Origin: Bryobacterales bacterium
GTDB taxonomy: Bacteria > Acidobacteriota > Terriglobia > Bryobacterales > Bryobacteraceae
Direction: 5' to 3'
Assembly: GCA_027450225.1 (NCBI GenBank)
Contig: DAIDJK010000100.1
Location: forward strand, 1-37,059
DNA: 37,059 nucleotides
Every line of letters starts with the position of its first letter. Position 1 is the first letter of the stretch. Positions 27,281 to 36,069 of this stretch are shown one piece after another. The notes below the pieces were generated by a model, which was not told the DNA's origin, made no database searches, and was given only the letters and a program-made list of their open reading frames with translations. The position numbers were made by a program, and so were the translations under genes.

Positions 27281-29512
27281 TCAGGCTCCGGATTCGGCAA
27301 TGTCGCCTCCGAGCGTAAAGTAAAAAGCCGCGCCCTTCTCCTGCTCGCTCTCGGCCCAGACGCGGCCGCCGTGCCGTCGGATGATCCTCGCCACAGTCGC
27401 GAGACCGATCCCCGTCCCTGGAAATTCCGTGTCCCGGTGGAGGCGCTGGAACGGCGCGAACAGTCGATGTGAGTACGCCGGATCGAAGCCGGCGCCGTTA
27501 TCCCGCACCACCCACGCTGCGCCATCGGCCGCGCGCGCCCGCTCGAACTCGATCGACGCTTCGGCTTTCTTCCCCGTATACTTCCACGCATTGCCCAGCA
27601 GGTTCTCGAGCACGATGCGAATCAGCCTGGCATCGCCGAACGCCACCATCCCGGGCTCGATTCGCACTTCCGCGCTGCGCCCAGGCTCCTGGCGCCGAAG
27701 ATTCTCCACCACTTCCCGAGCAATCGATGTCAGGTCGATCTTCCGCGGTTCGATGGGCTGCCGTCCCACCCGGCTGAGTTGCAGAAGATCTTCGATCAGT
27801 TCGCCCATGCGCTGCGCATTGGCGCGGATCCGGTCGAGGCACCGCACGCCCGCTTCGCTGAGCCGCTGCGCTTCGTCTTCCAGCAGAATGCGGCTGAAGC
27901 CGTCGATCGCCCGCAACGGCGCCCGAAGATCGTGGCTCACCGAGTAGGCGAATGTCTCCAGCTCCTTATTGATATCGGCCAGTTCGCGCGTCCGCACTTC
28001 GACGCGCCGCTCCAGATCGCGATTCAGTTCGGCTATCGTCAACTCAGCCCGCTTGCGGCCGTCAATGTCCTCCGTCGTGCCGTACCAGCGAATGATCTCG
28101 CCCGTGGCGCCCCGCCGCGGAAAAGAGCGGGACCGCATCCAGCGATACGAACCATCCCGCATCCGGATCCGATGCTCCACGTCGAACGCTGTGCCGGATT
28201 CCACTGCCGCGCGCCACGCCGTCTTCGTGCTCGCCTTGTCCTCCGCGTGCAACAGATGGAACCAGCCCACTCCGAGCGATTCCTCCGGCGTGGCGCCGGT
28301 CAGCTCATAAGCCAGTTCGCTGAACGCCTCCACCGCGCCCTGAGCGTCCGCCGTCCATACGATCTGCCCGCTTAATTCGACCGTGAACCGGTAACGTTCT
28401 TCGCTCTCCCGCAGTTCCAGCTCGGCGGCGCGCCGCGCCGTCACGTCTCTGTTGCTCTCCACCACCACCCTGCGGCCGGCAAGTTCCATCACGCGCATGC
28501 GGCTCTCCACCGTCAACAGTTCGCCGCTTTTCGTGGTGTGCCGCAGTTCGCCCCGCCATTCGCCCGTCTCCGCCAGGTGCGCGTCAAACTGGTCCTGCGG
28601 CAACGGAAGCACGCTCTTCAGCAGATCGTGCGACCGGCTTCCCATCGCTTCCTCTCTCCGATATCCGTAGATTTTTTCCGCCTTCGGATTCCAGTAGATG
28701 ATTTCGCCGCCTGGAGACCACGCGAAAATCGGTTCGAGGGCATTGTCGAGCAGCGCCGCCCGAAACGCCAGATCGATCTCCGCAAATTTGCGGTTCGTCA
28801 TGTCGATCACCAGCGCGATCACGCCTCGCACCCGGCCATTCGCATCGAAGTGCGGCTGATAATGGACTTCGAAGTACCGCTCACCCGCCGGATAGAGCGC
28901 GTGCGCTTCGGTACGGCACGGCGTTCCCGCCAGTGCTCGATCGAGGCACGGCCTCAGCTGCTCCCAGTAATCACGGCCGAAACGCTCCGTAAGAACGTCC
29001 TGGGCGCGCAAGCCAATCATCCGCTCCACGTCCATGCCGAACCACGACGCATACGTCTCGTTCACCTGCGCGTAACGTCCGTCCGTATCCAGATACGAAA
29101 CCAGCGCAGGTAACCGGTCCGTGATCAGTTTCAATTCGGCCGCGCTGTGCCCCAGCGCCTGTTCGGCGGCGCGTTCGGCGGTGATGTCCTGCCCCGCGCC
29201 GTAAATCCGTTCCGGCGTGCATTCGAGCACCCATGAAATCAGCCGCCATTCGCCGGAGCGCGTCGCCCAGCGGTTCTCAATCGCAAAGGGCAGTCCAATC
29301 GCGCTCGTGCGCAGCGCCGTCTCGGTTTCGTCGCGGTCGTCCGGGTAAACAATTTCGCCGATGCGGCGCCCGGCCAGTTCGGATTCCGAAAATCCGAGCA
29401 GCGCTTCCAGTTCCCGGTTGACGGCAAGAATCCCCTGCTCCCGGGAAGCCACGAACATCACTTCGCGAGACAGTCCACAAAGGTTCTTGAGATCTTCTTC
29501 GAGAATGGCCAT
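27281..29512 (-). CDS. Multi-PAS soluble sensor histidine kinase
   Basis: A 743-residue kinase with no clear membrane helix, so probably cytosolic. Four PAS-type modules follow one another: about 15-120 (MFVASREQGILAVNRE, YPDDRDETE), 130-250 (LPALVSYLDTDGRYAQVNE), 260-375 (PIFAWSPGGEIIYWNPKAEK) and 385-500 (QIVWTADAQGAVEAFSELAY). A HisKA domain with His527 in SVSHDLRAPLRAI and an HATPase (VLENLLGNAWKYT, DNGAGFDPAYSHRLF, GTGIGLATVARIIRRHGG) complete it. The kinase part is of the phytochrome-like subfamily. The signal is unknown and no cognate response regulator is adjacent. The start is taken as ATG 29512 (MAILEEDLKNL), because the track's upstream extension is arginine-rich and unlike a PAS start, but no good ribosome site is seen. 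It lies downstream of priA on the same strand. Confidence 0.9.
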   Translation of the reverse strand: MAILEEDLKNLCGLSREVMFVASREQGILAVNRELEALLGFSESELAGRRIGEIVYPDDRDETETALRTSAIGLPFAIENRWATRSGEWRLISWVLECTPERIYGAGQDITAERAAEQALGHSAAELKLITDRLPALVSYLDTDGRYAQVNETYASWFGMDVERMIGLRAQDVLTERFGRDYWEQLRPCLDRALAGTPCRTEAHALYPAGERYFEVHYQPHFDANGRVRGVIALVIDMTNRKFAEIDLAFRAALLDNALEPIFAWSPGGEIIYWNPKAEKIYGYRREEAMGSRSHDLLKSVLPLPQDQFDAHLAETGEWRGELRHTTKSGELLTVESRMRVMELAGRRVVVESNRDVTARRAAELELRESEERYRFTVELSGQIVWTADAQGAVEAFSELAYELTGATPEESLGVGWFHLLHAEDKASTKTAWRAAVESGTAFDVEHRIRMRDGSYRWMRSRSFPRRGATGEIIRWYGTTEDIDGRKRAELTIAELNRDLERRVEVRTRELADINKELETFAYSVSHDLRAPLRAIDGFSRILLEDEAQRLSEAGVRCLDRIRANAQRMGELIEDLLQLSRVGRQPIEPRKIDLTSIAREVVENLRRQEPGRSAEVRIEPGMVAFGDARLIRIVLENLLGNAWKYTGKKAEASIEFERARAADGAAWVVRDNGAGFDPAYSHRLFAPFQRLHRDTEFPGTGIGLATVARIIRRHGGRVWAESEQEKGAAFYFTLGGDIAESGA

Positions 29513-29587
29513 TTTCAATTGCGCCCCCACCGGTGGGCAGGTGCGATGCCATTCCGCCCGCACCGATTATCTCCCCGCGCCGCCCCG

Positions 29588-32002
29588 CTACAGAAGCGTC
29601 AGCGGGTCCACGTCGATCACCAGCGCCGTCGCGTTCCACTTGTTCCCACGCGCAAATTCCTGCGCTTTCCTGAGTAGCGCGTTCAGTATTTTCCGGCTCC
29701 CGGATTTGATCAGCAGTTGATACCGGAACTCCGCTTTCAGCCGCGGCACCGGCGCTTCGGCCGGCCCCATGATCTTCATATTCTCCGGCGCGGGCGTAAG
29801 ATGCTGCGCCAGTTCCGTGCTCATCCGCAGCGCCTGTTCCTGAATCGCCGCGCGCACCAGGATATTCGCCATCGCCGCAAACGGCGGATACTTCATGAAG
29901 CGCCGAAACTGCAGTTCTTTTTCGTAGAACGCCGTGTAATTTTGTTCCGCCGCCAGCCGGATCGCGTAATGCTCCGGATTGATCGTCTGCATGTACACAA
30001 TTCCCGGCAAATCCCCGCGGCCCGCCCGTCCGGTCACCTGCGTCAGCAACTGAAACGTACGTTCCGCCGCCCGAAAATCCGGCATTCCCAGCCCCACGTC
30101 CGCCGACACCACCCCCACCAGCGTCACGTTCGGAATGTCGTGCCCCTTCGCGATCATCTGGGTGCCCACCAGAATGTCAAAATTGCGTTCGCGGAAATTG
30201 TGCAGAATATCCTCGAATTGCCGCTTGCCCGTCACCGTGTCGCGGTCCAGCCGCGCGATCCTCGCCTCCGGAAATTGTCCGTGCAATTCATCCTCGACCT
30301 TCTCCGACCCCATCCCCAGAAACTGGATATGCTCGCTCTGGCATTTCGGGCACACCGAAGGAATCTTCTCCGCATATCCGCAGTAATGGCACAGCAGACG
30401 CCGATCGCGCCGGTGAAAAGTCAGCGTCAGCGCGCAATTCACGCACTGCACGCGCTCGCCGCAGGACCGGCACGCGACGAAGTTCGAAAATCCCCGCCGG
30501 TTCAACAGCACCATCGCCTGCTCCCCGTTCTGCAGGCGCTCGCGAATCGCTTCGAGCAGCGCCCGGGAGAAGATCGCGTGCTTGCGCGTCTCCAGGAACT
30601 CCTGCCGCAGGTCGATGATCTTCACTTCCGGCATCGGCCGCCCCGCAATGCGGTCCGGCATTTCGAGCAGCGTGTACTTGCCTGAACCCGCATTGAACCG
30701 GCTCTCCAGACTCGGCGTCGCCGACCCCAGCAACACGCACGCATTCAGCGCCTGCGCCCGCACGATCGCCACATCGCGCCCGTTGTAGCGCGGATTTTCC
30801 TCCTGCTTGTAGCTCGCATCGTGCTCTTCGTCGATGATGATCAGCCCCGGATCGCGCACCGGCGCGAATACGCCCGAACGTGTCCCCACCACCACGCTCG
30901 CGCCTCCCGCGCGGATTCTGCGCCACTGGTCGGCGCGTTCGGAATCGCTGAAGGCGCTGTGCAGAATCGCCACCCGGTCGCCAAAGCGCGCGTAGAACTG
31001 GCCCGCCACCGCCGGCGTAAGCGCAATCTCCGGCACCAGCAGCAGCGCTCCCCGGCCCACCGCCAGCGCGCATTCGATCGCGTTCAGGTACACCTCGGTC
31101 TTCCCGGAGCCCGTCACTCCATGCAGCAGGAACGTGCAGAATTTTCGCGCTTCGATACCCAGACGAATCAGATCCAGCGCGCCGCGCTGCGCCGGATTCA
31201 GTTCGTGCGGCGCGCGGATCGGAGCGGATCGAATGGCCAGCGGCTCAGGCGTAAGCGACACCAGTTTCCTGCGCGCCAGCGCCCGCGCCGCCGCGCTTGC
31301 GTTGCGCACCGCAGGCTCGATCTCGGCCAGATTGTGCGAGCCCGGATGCAGCCCCAGGTACGCCAGCAGTTCCCGCTCCGCTTTCGGCAGTTTTCTCCCG
31401 CCGTCGTTTGCGTCGTTGAGCGAAATGCGCAATCGTTCCGAAGGCGCCCGCAGCGGATCGCGCTCGTGGGCCGTCTGCTCCGCCGCGATCCAGCCCTTGC
31501 GCTCCAGCGATTTCAAAACCTTGTCCGCCAGCGGTATCTTCCGCTTGAGGTGCGCCGCGGAAAGCGGCCGCGCGGCCAGCATCTGCATCGTCTGGTTCAG
31601 CGCATCGTCCCCGGAGGCTTCAATCGAGAGTTGCTTCGAAGCATCGCGGCCCGCATCGGTCAGCACGTAGATTTTGCCGGCCCGCACATCCGCCGCCAGC
31701 GGCAGCATCGACCGCAGCACTTCTCCGAGCGGCGTGCAGTAATAATTCGAGATCCAGCGCCCGAGCGACAGCAGTTCCTCATCCAGAACCGGCGCGGCGT
31801 CGATCAGCCGCATCGCTTCCTTTACCGCCATCCCCGGCGGCTCGTCATGCACCCGCAGAATCACCCCGGTCAGTTTGCGCGGCCCGAACGGAACCAGAAT
31901 CCGCGCTCCCGCCTTTGCGCGCTGCTCGAGCGAGAGCGGCAGGGAGTACGTGAACGCCTGGTCGAGCGGAACCGGCAGGCTGACGTCGCAGAATCGGGGC
32001 AA
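29588..32002 (-). CDS. priA: Primosomal protein N' (replication restart helicase PriA)
   Basis: An 804-residue superfamily 2 helicase that restarts stalled replication forks. The N-terminal 3'-DNA-binding domain starts at DVSLPVPLDQAFTYSLP. Walker A is LLHGVTGSGKTEVY near residue 295, and the DEAH-type box is LIIIDEEHDASYKQEE. Two zinc sites follow, with eight Cys in four pairs: CRSC, CVNC, CHYC and CPKC. The C-terminal helicase lobe includes ILVGTQMIAKGHDIPNVTLVGVV and LLTQVTGRAGRGDLPG. The start is a TTG at 32002; an in-frame stop lies 15 bases upstream, so it cannot be much longer. It is divergent from the VOC gene and precedes the PAS kinase on the same strand. Confidence 0.96.
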   Translation of the reverse strand: MPRFCDVSLPVPLDQAFTYSLPLSLEQRAKAGARILVPFGPRKLTGVILRVHDEPPGMAVKEAMRLIDAAPVLDEELLSLGRWISNYYCTPLGEVLRSMLPLAADVRAGKIYVLTDAGRDASKQLSIEASGDDALNQTMQMLAARPLSAAHLKRKIPLADKVLKSLERKGWIAAEQTAHERDPLRAPSERLRISLNDANDGGRKLPKAERELLAYLGLHPGSHNLAEIEPAVRNASAAARALARRKLVSLTPEPLAIRSAPIRAPHELNPAQRGALDLIRLGIEARKFCTFLLHGVTGSGKTEVYLNAIECALAVGRGALLLVPEIALTPAVAGQFYARFGDRVAILHSAFSDSERADQWRRIRAGGASVVVGTRSGVFAPVRDPGLIIIDEEHDASYKQEENPRYNGRDVAIVRAQALNACVLLGSATPSLESRFNAGSGKYTLLEMPDRIAGRPMPEVKIIDLRQEFLETRKHAIFSRALLEAIRERLQNGEQAMVLLNRRGFSNFVACRSCGERVQCVNCALTLTFHRRDRRLLCHYCGYAEKIPSVCPKCQSEHIQFLGMGSEKVEDELHGQFPEARIARLDRDTVTGKRQFEDILHNFRERNFDILVGTQMIAKGHDIPNVTLVGVVSADVGLGMPDFRAAERTFQLLTQVTGRAGRGDLPGIVYMQTINPEHYAIRLAAEQNYTAFYEKELQFRRFMKYPPFAAMANILVRAAIQEQALRMSTELAQHLTPAPENMKIMGPAEAPVPRLKAEFRYQLLIKSGSRKILNALLRKAQEFARGNKWNATALVIDVDPLTLL

Positions 32003-32077
32003 AAGTTCAGTTTAGACACCGGGTCGCAGGGGAACGCCCGTTTAGCAGGGCAACGCCCGCTTATATGATGGAGGGCA

Positions 32078-32467
32078 ATGCCGATCACCCTCGAAAAGCT
32101 CCACCACGTCTCGCGCCAGACGCGCAATGTGGAAACCACGCGCAACTTCTACGTCGATGTGCTCGGGTTCCGCGAAATCACCCGTCCGCCGTTCGATTTC
32201 AAGGGCGCGTGGCTCTTCGCCGGGGGCATTCAGCTTCACCTCATCGAAGAGCCCTTCGAGCAGCAGCCCGCAACGATCAACTCCCGCGAAAACCACATCG
32301 CCTTCGCGATCGACGACATCGACGCCGCTTCTGCCTGGCTCGATGAAAAGAAGATCCAGTACCAGCGCCGCGTGGTTCCCGAGCGTGGAACCGGGCAGAT
32401 ATTCTTCCGCGATCCCGATGGCTGGCTGATCGAGCTGGCAAAATACCCGTCCGTCATGGACAGGTGA
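32078..32467 (+). CDS. VOC-superfamily (glyoxalase/bleomycin resistance fold) protein
   Basis: A 129-residue protein with the two beta-alpha-beta-beta-beta modules of the vicinal-oxygen-chelate fold. The N-terminal half holds KLHHVSRQTRNVETTRNFY and VLGFREITRPPF; the second half holds ENHIAFAIDDIDAASAWL and the ending FFRDPDGWLIELAKY, with His and Glu in usual metal-ligand places. Substrate and activity cannot be told; members include glyoxalase I, dioxygenases and fosfomycin resistance enzymes, and most small ones like this are uncharacterised. GGAGGG sits close to the ATG. It stands alone between priA and the ISC operon, with a candidate terminator about 150 bases downstream. Confidence 0.85.
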   Translation: MPITLEKLHHVSRQTRNVETTRNFYVDVLGFREITRPPFDFKGAWLFAGGIQLHLIEEPFEQQPATINSRENHIAFAIDDIDAASAWLDEKKIQYQRRVVPERGTGQIFFRDPDGWLIELAKYPSVMDR

Positions 32468-32840
32468 GGGCGACAAGTGACGCCAGACCTCCGAAGCATG
32501 CCGCGCGGCCGGGGCGCGCCCATCCGGTCACAAACCCAAAACCACTCGATTTCCGGCGTTTTCCACCGCCCAGGATAGCTACACGTTTCGTTCGTGCTAT
32601 CTCTGAATCGGGGCCCGTCCGGGGCGTTTCAAGGCCCCGTTTGGCGTTTTTACCGAACAAAGCCAACCGGTGGCCTATGGCATTGAGCAGAATCCACTTG
32701 CTGAATGGCTCCGGACGCGAAAACCGCGCGTTCGCTGGTCCCCCGCGAGGGGATCTCGCGAATCCACCCCGCCTGCGTGACTCGGCGCTCTTCGGCAGCC
32801 GCTTCGCCGGAATTACCGAACGAACCCAACTCGCCTGCGA
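32468..32840. other. Intergenic region between the VOC gene and the ISC operon
   Basis: No convincing gene is present; the 126-codon frame in the track has no ribosome site and a low-complexity product. The region holds an interrupted hairpin, GATAG..CACG-TTTCGTT-CGTG.CTATC (32574-32601), and a candidate terminator. It also has two 18-base repeats of the form TTACCGAAC-R-AA-S-CCAAC at 32650-32667 and 32813-32830, matching at 16 positions. The second repeat lies 10 bases before the -35 of the iscR-like promoter. Confidence 0.5.
32620..32650 (+). terminator. Candidate terminator downstream of the VOC gene
   Basis: CGGGGC-GTTTCAAG-GCCCCG forms a 6-bp GC stem followed by TTTGGCGTTTT. The T-run is interrupted, and an alternative pairing of GGGGCC at 32610-32615 with the same 3' arm exists, so this is a moderate candidate for ending the VOC transcript. 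Confidence 0.4.
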
Positions 32841-32869
32841 TTGACCAGCCGAGCATCCCGCGCTATCCT
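32841..32869 (+). promoter_or_regulatory. Sigma-70-like promoter of the ISC operon
   Basis: TTGACC and TATCCT are separated by exactly 17 bases, giving five-of-six and four-of-six matches to the -35 and -10 consensus. Transcription would begin near 32876, inside the putative IscR-type operator and about 25 bases before the iscR-like start codon. Confidence 0.65.
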
Positions 32870-32871
32870 CG

Positions 32872-32896
32872 ATACAGGACTAAAAAGGTCTGAATT
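32872..32896 (+). promoter_or_regulatory. Putative IscR type 1 operator
   Basis: ATACAGGACTAAAAAGGTCTGAATT matches the remembered E. coli IscR type 1 consensus (ATASYYGACTRWWWYAGTC...) at about 17 of 25 positions, including GACT-A-AAA and GTC in the two half sites. It overlaps the expected transcription start directly upstream of the iscR-like gene, the position used for autorepression. The match is suggestive, not proof. Confidence 0.42.
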
Positions 32897-32900
32897 CAAA

Positions 32901-33371
32901 TTGCTCAAGCTGACCAAAAAAGCGGATTACGGCCTGATCGCCCTTCGCCACCTCGCGTCCGTTCCCGGCGCGACCGCCAGCACGAAGGACATCGCCGATT
33001 TGTATCATCTGCCCGTTCCGCTGCTCGCAAAGGTGCTCCAGAAGCTGAAAGCCTGCGGCATCCTCGCGTCGGTTGCCGGTACCAATGGCGGCTACAAACT
33101 CGCCCGCCGTCCGGACCGCATCAGCGCTCTCGAAGTGGTGCGCGCCATCGATGGGCCGGTCATCCTCACGCACTGCTTCACTGACCATGGCGCGTGCGAT
33201 CAGTCCGGCAACTGTACGGTCCGCGAGCCGCTGCGCCGCGTCCACGAAGCCATTCTTGAGCTGTTGAACGATTTCAAGATCACGGACCTGGCCGAGCCGG
33301 GTCCACTCAAACTGACGCAGTTGCCCGTGCCGCTGCATCCCGGGCAGGTCGGGCTGCATCCTGGAGTTTGA
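32901..33371 (+). CDS. iscR: Rrf2-family iron-sulfur cluster regulator (IscR-like)
   Basis: A 156-residue Rrf2-family winged-helix regulator. It begins LKLTKKADYGLIALRHLA, the classic start of the family, and includes STKDIADLYHLPVPLLAKVLQKL (HTH) and GTNGGYKLAR (wing). Cys92, Cys99 and Cys105 in HCFTDHGACDQSGNC occupy nearly the positions of the three cluster-binding Cys of E. coli IscR (92, 98, 104), so binding of a [2Fe-2S] cluster is likely. I set the start at TTG 32901; the track starts 20 codons upstream, across the promoter. It is the first gene of an iscS-iscU-iscA-hscB-hscA operon and probably represses it when clusters are plentiful. SufR-like regulators are an alternative. Confidence 0.87.
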   Translation: MLKLTKKADYGLIALRHLASVPGATASTKDIADLYHLPVPLLAKVLQKLKACGILASVAGTNGGYKLARRPDRISALEVVRAIDGPVILTHCFTDHGACDQSGNCTVREPLRRVHEAILELLNDFKITDLAEPGPLKLTQLPVPLHPGQVGLHPGV

Positions 33372-33399
33372 TCGCGCCAATGAGCCACAGGGGTAAGCA

Positions 33400-34614
33400 A
33401 TGAAAACGCCGATTTATCTCGATAACCACGCCACCACGCGCGTTGACCCGCGTGTGGTCGAGGCCATGCTGCCGTACTTCACCGAATATTTCGGCAATGC
33501 CGCCAGCCGCAATCACGAATTCGGATGGCGCGCCGAAGAAGCCGTAGATCGCGCCCGCAGACAGATCGCGGATCTTATCGGGGCCACGCCGCGCGAAATC
33601 ATCTTCACCAGCGGCGCCACCGAATCCGACAACCTGGCCATCAAGGGCGTGGCCGAGATGTATGCCGAAAAGGGCAACCACATCATCACCGCCGCCACCG
33701 AGCACAAGGCCGTCCTCGATACCTGCAAGAAACTCGAAAAGAACGGCTACCGCGTCACGTACCTGCCGGTCATGGGCAACGGTCTCATCGATCTCGACAT
33801 GCTGAAGGAATCGTTCACCGACAAAACGATTCTGGTCACCATCATGTACGGCAACAATGAGATCGGCGTGCTTCAGCCGGTGCGGGAAATCGGCGCGATG
33901 TGCCGTGAGCGCGGCGTTCTGTTCCACACCGACGCCGTGCAGGCCATCGGCAAGGTTCCCGTCGATGTAAACAAGGACAACATCGACCTCGCTTCCATCA
34001 CCGCCCACAAGCTTTATGGCCCCAAGGGCGTCGGCGCGCTCTATGTTCGCCGCAAGGCGCCCCGCGTGCAAATCACCGCGCAGATGGATGGCGGCGGCCA
34101 TGAACGCGGCATGCGTTCCGGCACCCTCAACGTGCCGGGCATCGTCGGCCTCGGCGAAGCTTGCGGCATCGCGCATCGCGAGATGCCGGAAGAGATGGCC
34201 CGCCTTCGCTATCTTCGCGACAAGCTCAAAGACAAGCTCGAAGCCGGTCTCGATGAGGTCTATATCAACGGCTCCTGGGAGCATCGCCTGCCCCACAACC
34301 TGAACATGAGCTTTGCTTATGTGGAAGGCGAATCGCTCCTGATGGGCATCAACGATATCGCGGTTTCGAGCGGTTCAGCCTGCACTTCGGCCACGCTCGA
34401 ACCGAGCTATGTGTTGAAAGCGCTTGGCGTAGGCGATGATATCGCGCACTCCTCCATCCGCTTCGGCATCGGCCGCTTCAACACGGAAGAAGAAATCGAC
34501 TACGTCGCGGACAAACTGATTGACGTCGTCAACAAACTCCGCGAGCTTTCGCCGCTTTATGAAATGGCGAAAGAAGGAATCGACCTGAGCAAGGTCTCCT
34601 GGGTCCGGGATTAA
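33400..34614 (+). CDS. iscS: Cysteine desulfurase IscS
   Basis: A 404-residue PLP enzyme that takes sulfur from cysteine and passes it as persulfide to IscU. It begins [16 protein letters not shown] and has TSGATESDN (PLP phosphate), the PLP Lys204 in [11 protein letters not shown], and the catalytic Cys328 on the mobile loop [19 protein letters not shown]. The long loop around Cys328 and the total length fit the IscS (class I) type rather than SufS. AGGGG lies 6 bases before the ATG. It sits 28 bases after the iscR-like gene and 21 bases before iscU. Confidence 0.97.
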   Translation: MKTPIYLDNHATTRVDPRVVEAMLPYFTEYFGNAASRNHEFGWRAEEAVDRARRQIADLIGATPREIIFTSGATESDNLAIKGVAEMYAEKGNHIITAATEHKAVLDTCKKLEKNGYRVTYLPVMGNGLIDLDMLKESFTDKTILVTIMYGNNEIGVLQPVREIGAMCRERGVLFHTDAVQAIGKVPVDVNKDNIDLASITAHKLYGPKGVGALYVRRKAPRVQITAQMDGGGHERGMRSGTLNVPGIVGLGEACGIAHREMPEEMARLRYLRDKLKDKLEAGLDEVYINGSWEHRLPHNLNMSFAYVEGESLLMGINDIAVSSGSACTSATLEPSYVLKALGVGDDIAHSSIRFGIGRFNTEEEIDYVADKLIDVVNKLRELSPLYEMAKEGIDLSKVSWVRD

Positions 34615-34635
34615 ATAAAGAGGGAAGAGAAATCC

Positions 34636-35049
34636 ATGGCATATTCCGATAAGGTTCTCGATCACTACAACAATCCGCGCAACGTCGGCTCGCTCGACAA
34701 GAACTCGCCCAGCGTCGGCACCGGCATGGTCGGCGCGCCGGAATGCGGCGACGTCATGAAGCTGCAGATCAAGGTCAACGACCAGAGCGGCGTCATCGAA
34801 GACGCGAAGTTCAAAACGTTCGGCTGCGGCAGCGCCATCGCCAGTTCCTCGCTCGCCACCGAATGGCTGAAGGGCAAAACCGTCGATGAGGCGCTTGCCA
34901 TCAAGAACACCGACATCGTCAATGAGCTCAGCCTTCCGCCCGTGAAAATCCACTGTTCGGTGCTGGCGGAAGACGCAATCAAGGCGGCGATCAGCGACTA
35001 CCGCACCAAACAGACGAAGCGCGTCCCCGCCGCCCAGACGGTGGCGTAA
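34636..35049 (+). CDS. iscU: Iron-sulfur cluster scaffold IscU
   Basis: A 137-residue scaffold on which [2Fe-2S] clusters are built. Cluster ligands are visible at Cys37 (with Asp39) in PECGDVM, Cys64 in FGCGSAIASSS, and His106-Cys107 in LPPVKIHC. The LPPVK motif is the known HscA chaperone recognition site, which agrees with hscB and hscA following. GAGGGAAGAG upstream provides a strong ribosome site. The last ten residues form a basic and alanine-rich tail beyond the usual end. The stop TAA overlaps the ATG of iscA (TAATG), indicating coupled translation. Confidence 0.97.
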   Translation: MAYSDKVLDHYNNPRNVGSLDKNSPSVGTGMVGAPECGDVMKLQIKVNDQSGVIEDAKFKTFGCGSAIASSSLATEWLKGKTVDEALAIKNTDIVNELSLPPVKIHCSVLAEDAIKAAISDYRTKQTKRVPAAQTVA

Positions 35050-35408
35050 TGGCTCCGGTTATCGAAGCGGTGAATACGGACACGGAAATCGCGGTCACCC
35101 CGAAGGCCGTCGCGAAAATTCGCCAGACGTTCCAGAAAATGGGCGTCACCGAAGGCGGACTGCGCCTTGGAGTTCTGGGCGGCAGCTGCTCCGGCTTGAG
35201 CTATCAGTTCAAGTTCGATGCGAAGCCGCGCCCCACCGACAAGGTGTTCGAATACGACGGCGTTCGCATTTTCGTAGATCCGAAAAGCATCCTTTATCTT
35301 CGCGGCATGACGCTCGATTACAAAGAGGCGCTGCTGCAATCGGGTTTCGTCTTCGAAAACCCGAACGCGAAGAAGAGCTGCGGCTGCGGAACGTCCTTCG
35401 CGGCGTAG
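35049..35408 (+). CDS. iscA: Iron-sulfur assembly protein IscA (A-type carrier)
   Basis: A 119-residue HesB/IscA-family carrier. The three conserved Cys are present: Cys47 in GGSCSGLSY, and Cys111 and Cys113 in SCGCGTSF. The N-terminus has a 13-residue extension before the core (AVTPKAVAKIRQTF). A-type carriers take clusters from the scaffold and deliver them, especially [4Fe-4S], to target proteins. It overlaps iscU by one base and is followed after 34 bases by hscB. IscA and ErpA are hard to tell apart by motif; position in the operon favours IscA. Confidence 0.95.
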   Translation: MAPVIEAVNTDTEIAVTPKAVAKIRQTFQKMGVTEGGLRLGVLGGSCSGLSYQFKFDAKPRPTDKVFEYDGVRIFVDPKSILYLRGMTLDYKEALLQSGFVFENPNAKKSCGCGTSFAA

Positions 35409-35442
35409 TACGGGCCTTCGCCTGTCCGCACGGTACCTGACC

Positions 35443-36069
35443 ATGGCAACCTCTTGCTGGAACTGCGGCGCAGGTGTGTCCGCGCGCTTTTGTCCGGCGT
35501 GCAGAGCGCTTCAGCCGCCGCCGTCCGACTATTTCGCCATCTTCGACCTTCCCCGCAGACTGGTCATCGACGGCAAGGAACTCGAAAAGCGATTTTACGC
35601 GCTCAGCCGGCAGCTTCATCCGGACCTGTTCTCCCGCCGCGGCGCCCGCGAGCGCGAATACTCCCTCGAAGCAACGGCGGTCCTCAACGACGCATGGCGC
35701 ACTCTCCGCAACCCGGTGTCCCGCGCCATGTACGTCCTGAAACTCGAAGGCTTCGACATCGCCGAGCAGGGTTCAAAGGAAGTGCCTCCCGAACTGCTCG
35801 AGGAAGTATTTGAACTCAATATGGCGCTCGAAGAGATGAAAGCCGGCGACGATACGGTTGCGCCCCAGCTTGTCGAAGCCCGCCAGCGGTTCGAAGACAT
35901 GCGTGATGAAGTCGATCACAGTCTTGGCGACGAATTCGCCGCATGGGATACCGCCCGCAATCGCGATACGCTCACCGCGATCCGCGGTCTGCTGAACCGC
36001 CGCAAATACATAACGAACCTGATCGCACAGGCCAATGAGGCTCTAGCCAATGTTTCAGATCGAGTTTGA
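35443..36069 (+). CDS. hscB: HscB co-chaperone with N-terminal zinc module
   Basis: A 208-residue J-domain co-chaperone that brings IscU to the HscA chaperone. It begins with a four-Cys module CWNCG-x7[10 protein letters not shown] (Cys5, 8, 17, 20), a likely zinc site. The J domain follows ([20 protein letters not shown]) with His-Pro-Asp at 59-61 in [10 protein letters not shown] and [20 protein letters not shown]. The C-terminal helical IscU-binding domain starts near residue 100. E. coli HscB lacks the N-terminal module, but, as I remember it, animal mitochondrial HSCB has one with nearly the same wording. The ribosome site is weak. Its last 20 bases overlap the start of hscA. Confidence 0.93.
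   Translation: MATSCWNCGAGVSARFCPACRALQPPPSDYFAIFDLPRRLVIDGKELEKRFYALSRQLHPDLFSRRGAREREYSLEATAVLNDAWRTLRNPVSRAMYVLKLEGFDIAEQGSKEVPPELLEEVFELNMALEEMKAGDDTVAPQLVEARQRFEDMRDEVDHSLGDEFAAWDTARNRDTLTAIRGLLNRRKYITNLIAQANEALANVSDRV

Noticed and set aside
30821-32068. 415-codon plus-strand frame opposite priA
   Set aside because: Arg/Gln-rich shadow frame; priA on the minus strand has all helicase and zinc motifs.
32464-32844. 126-codon plus-strand frame between the VOC gene and the ISC operon
   Set aside because: No ribosome site, low-complexity Arg/Pro/Ser product, overlaps the terminator candidate and runs into the promoter.
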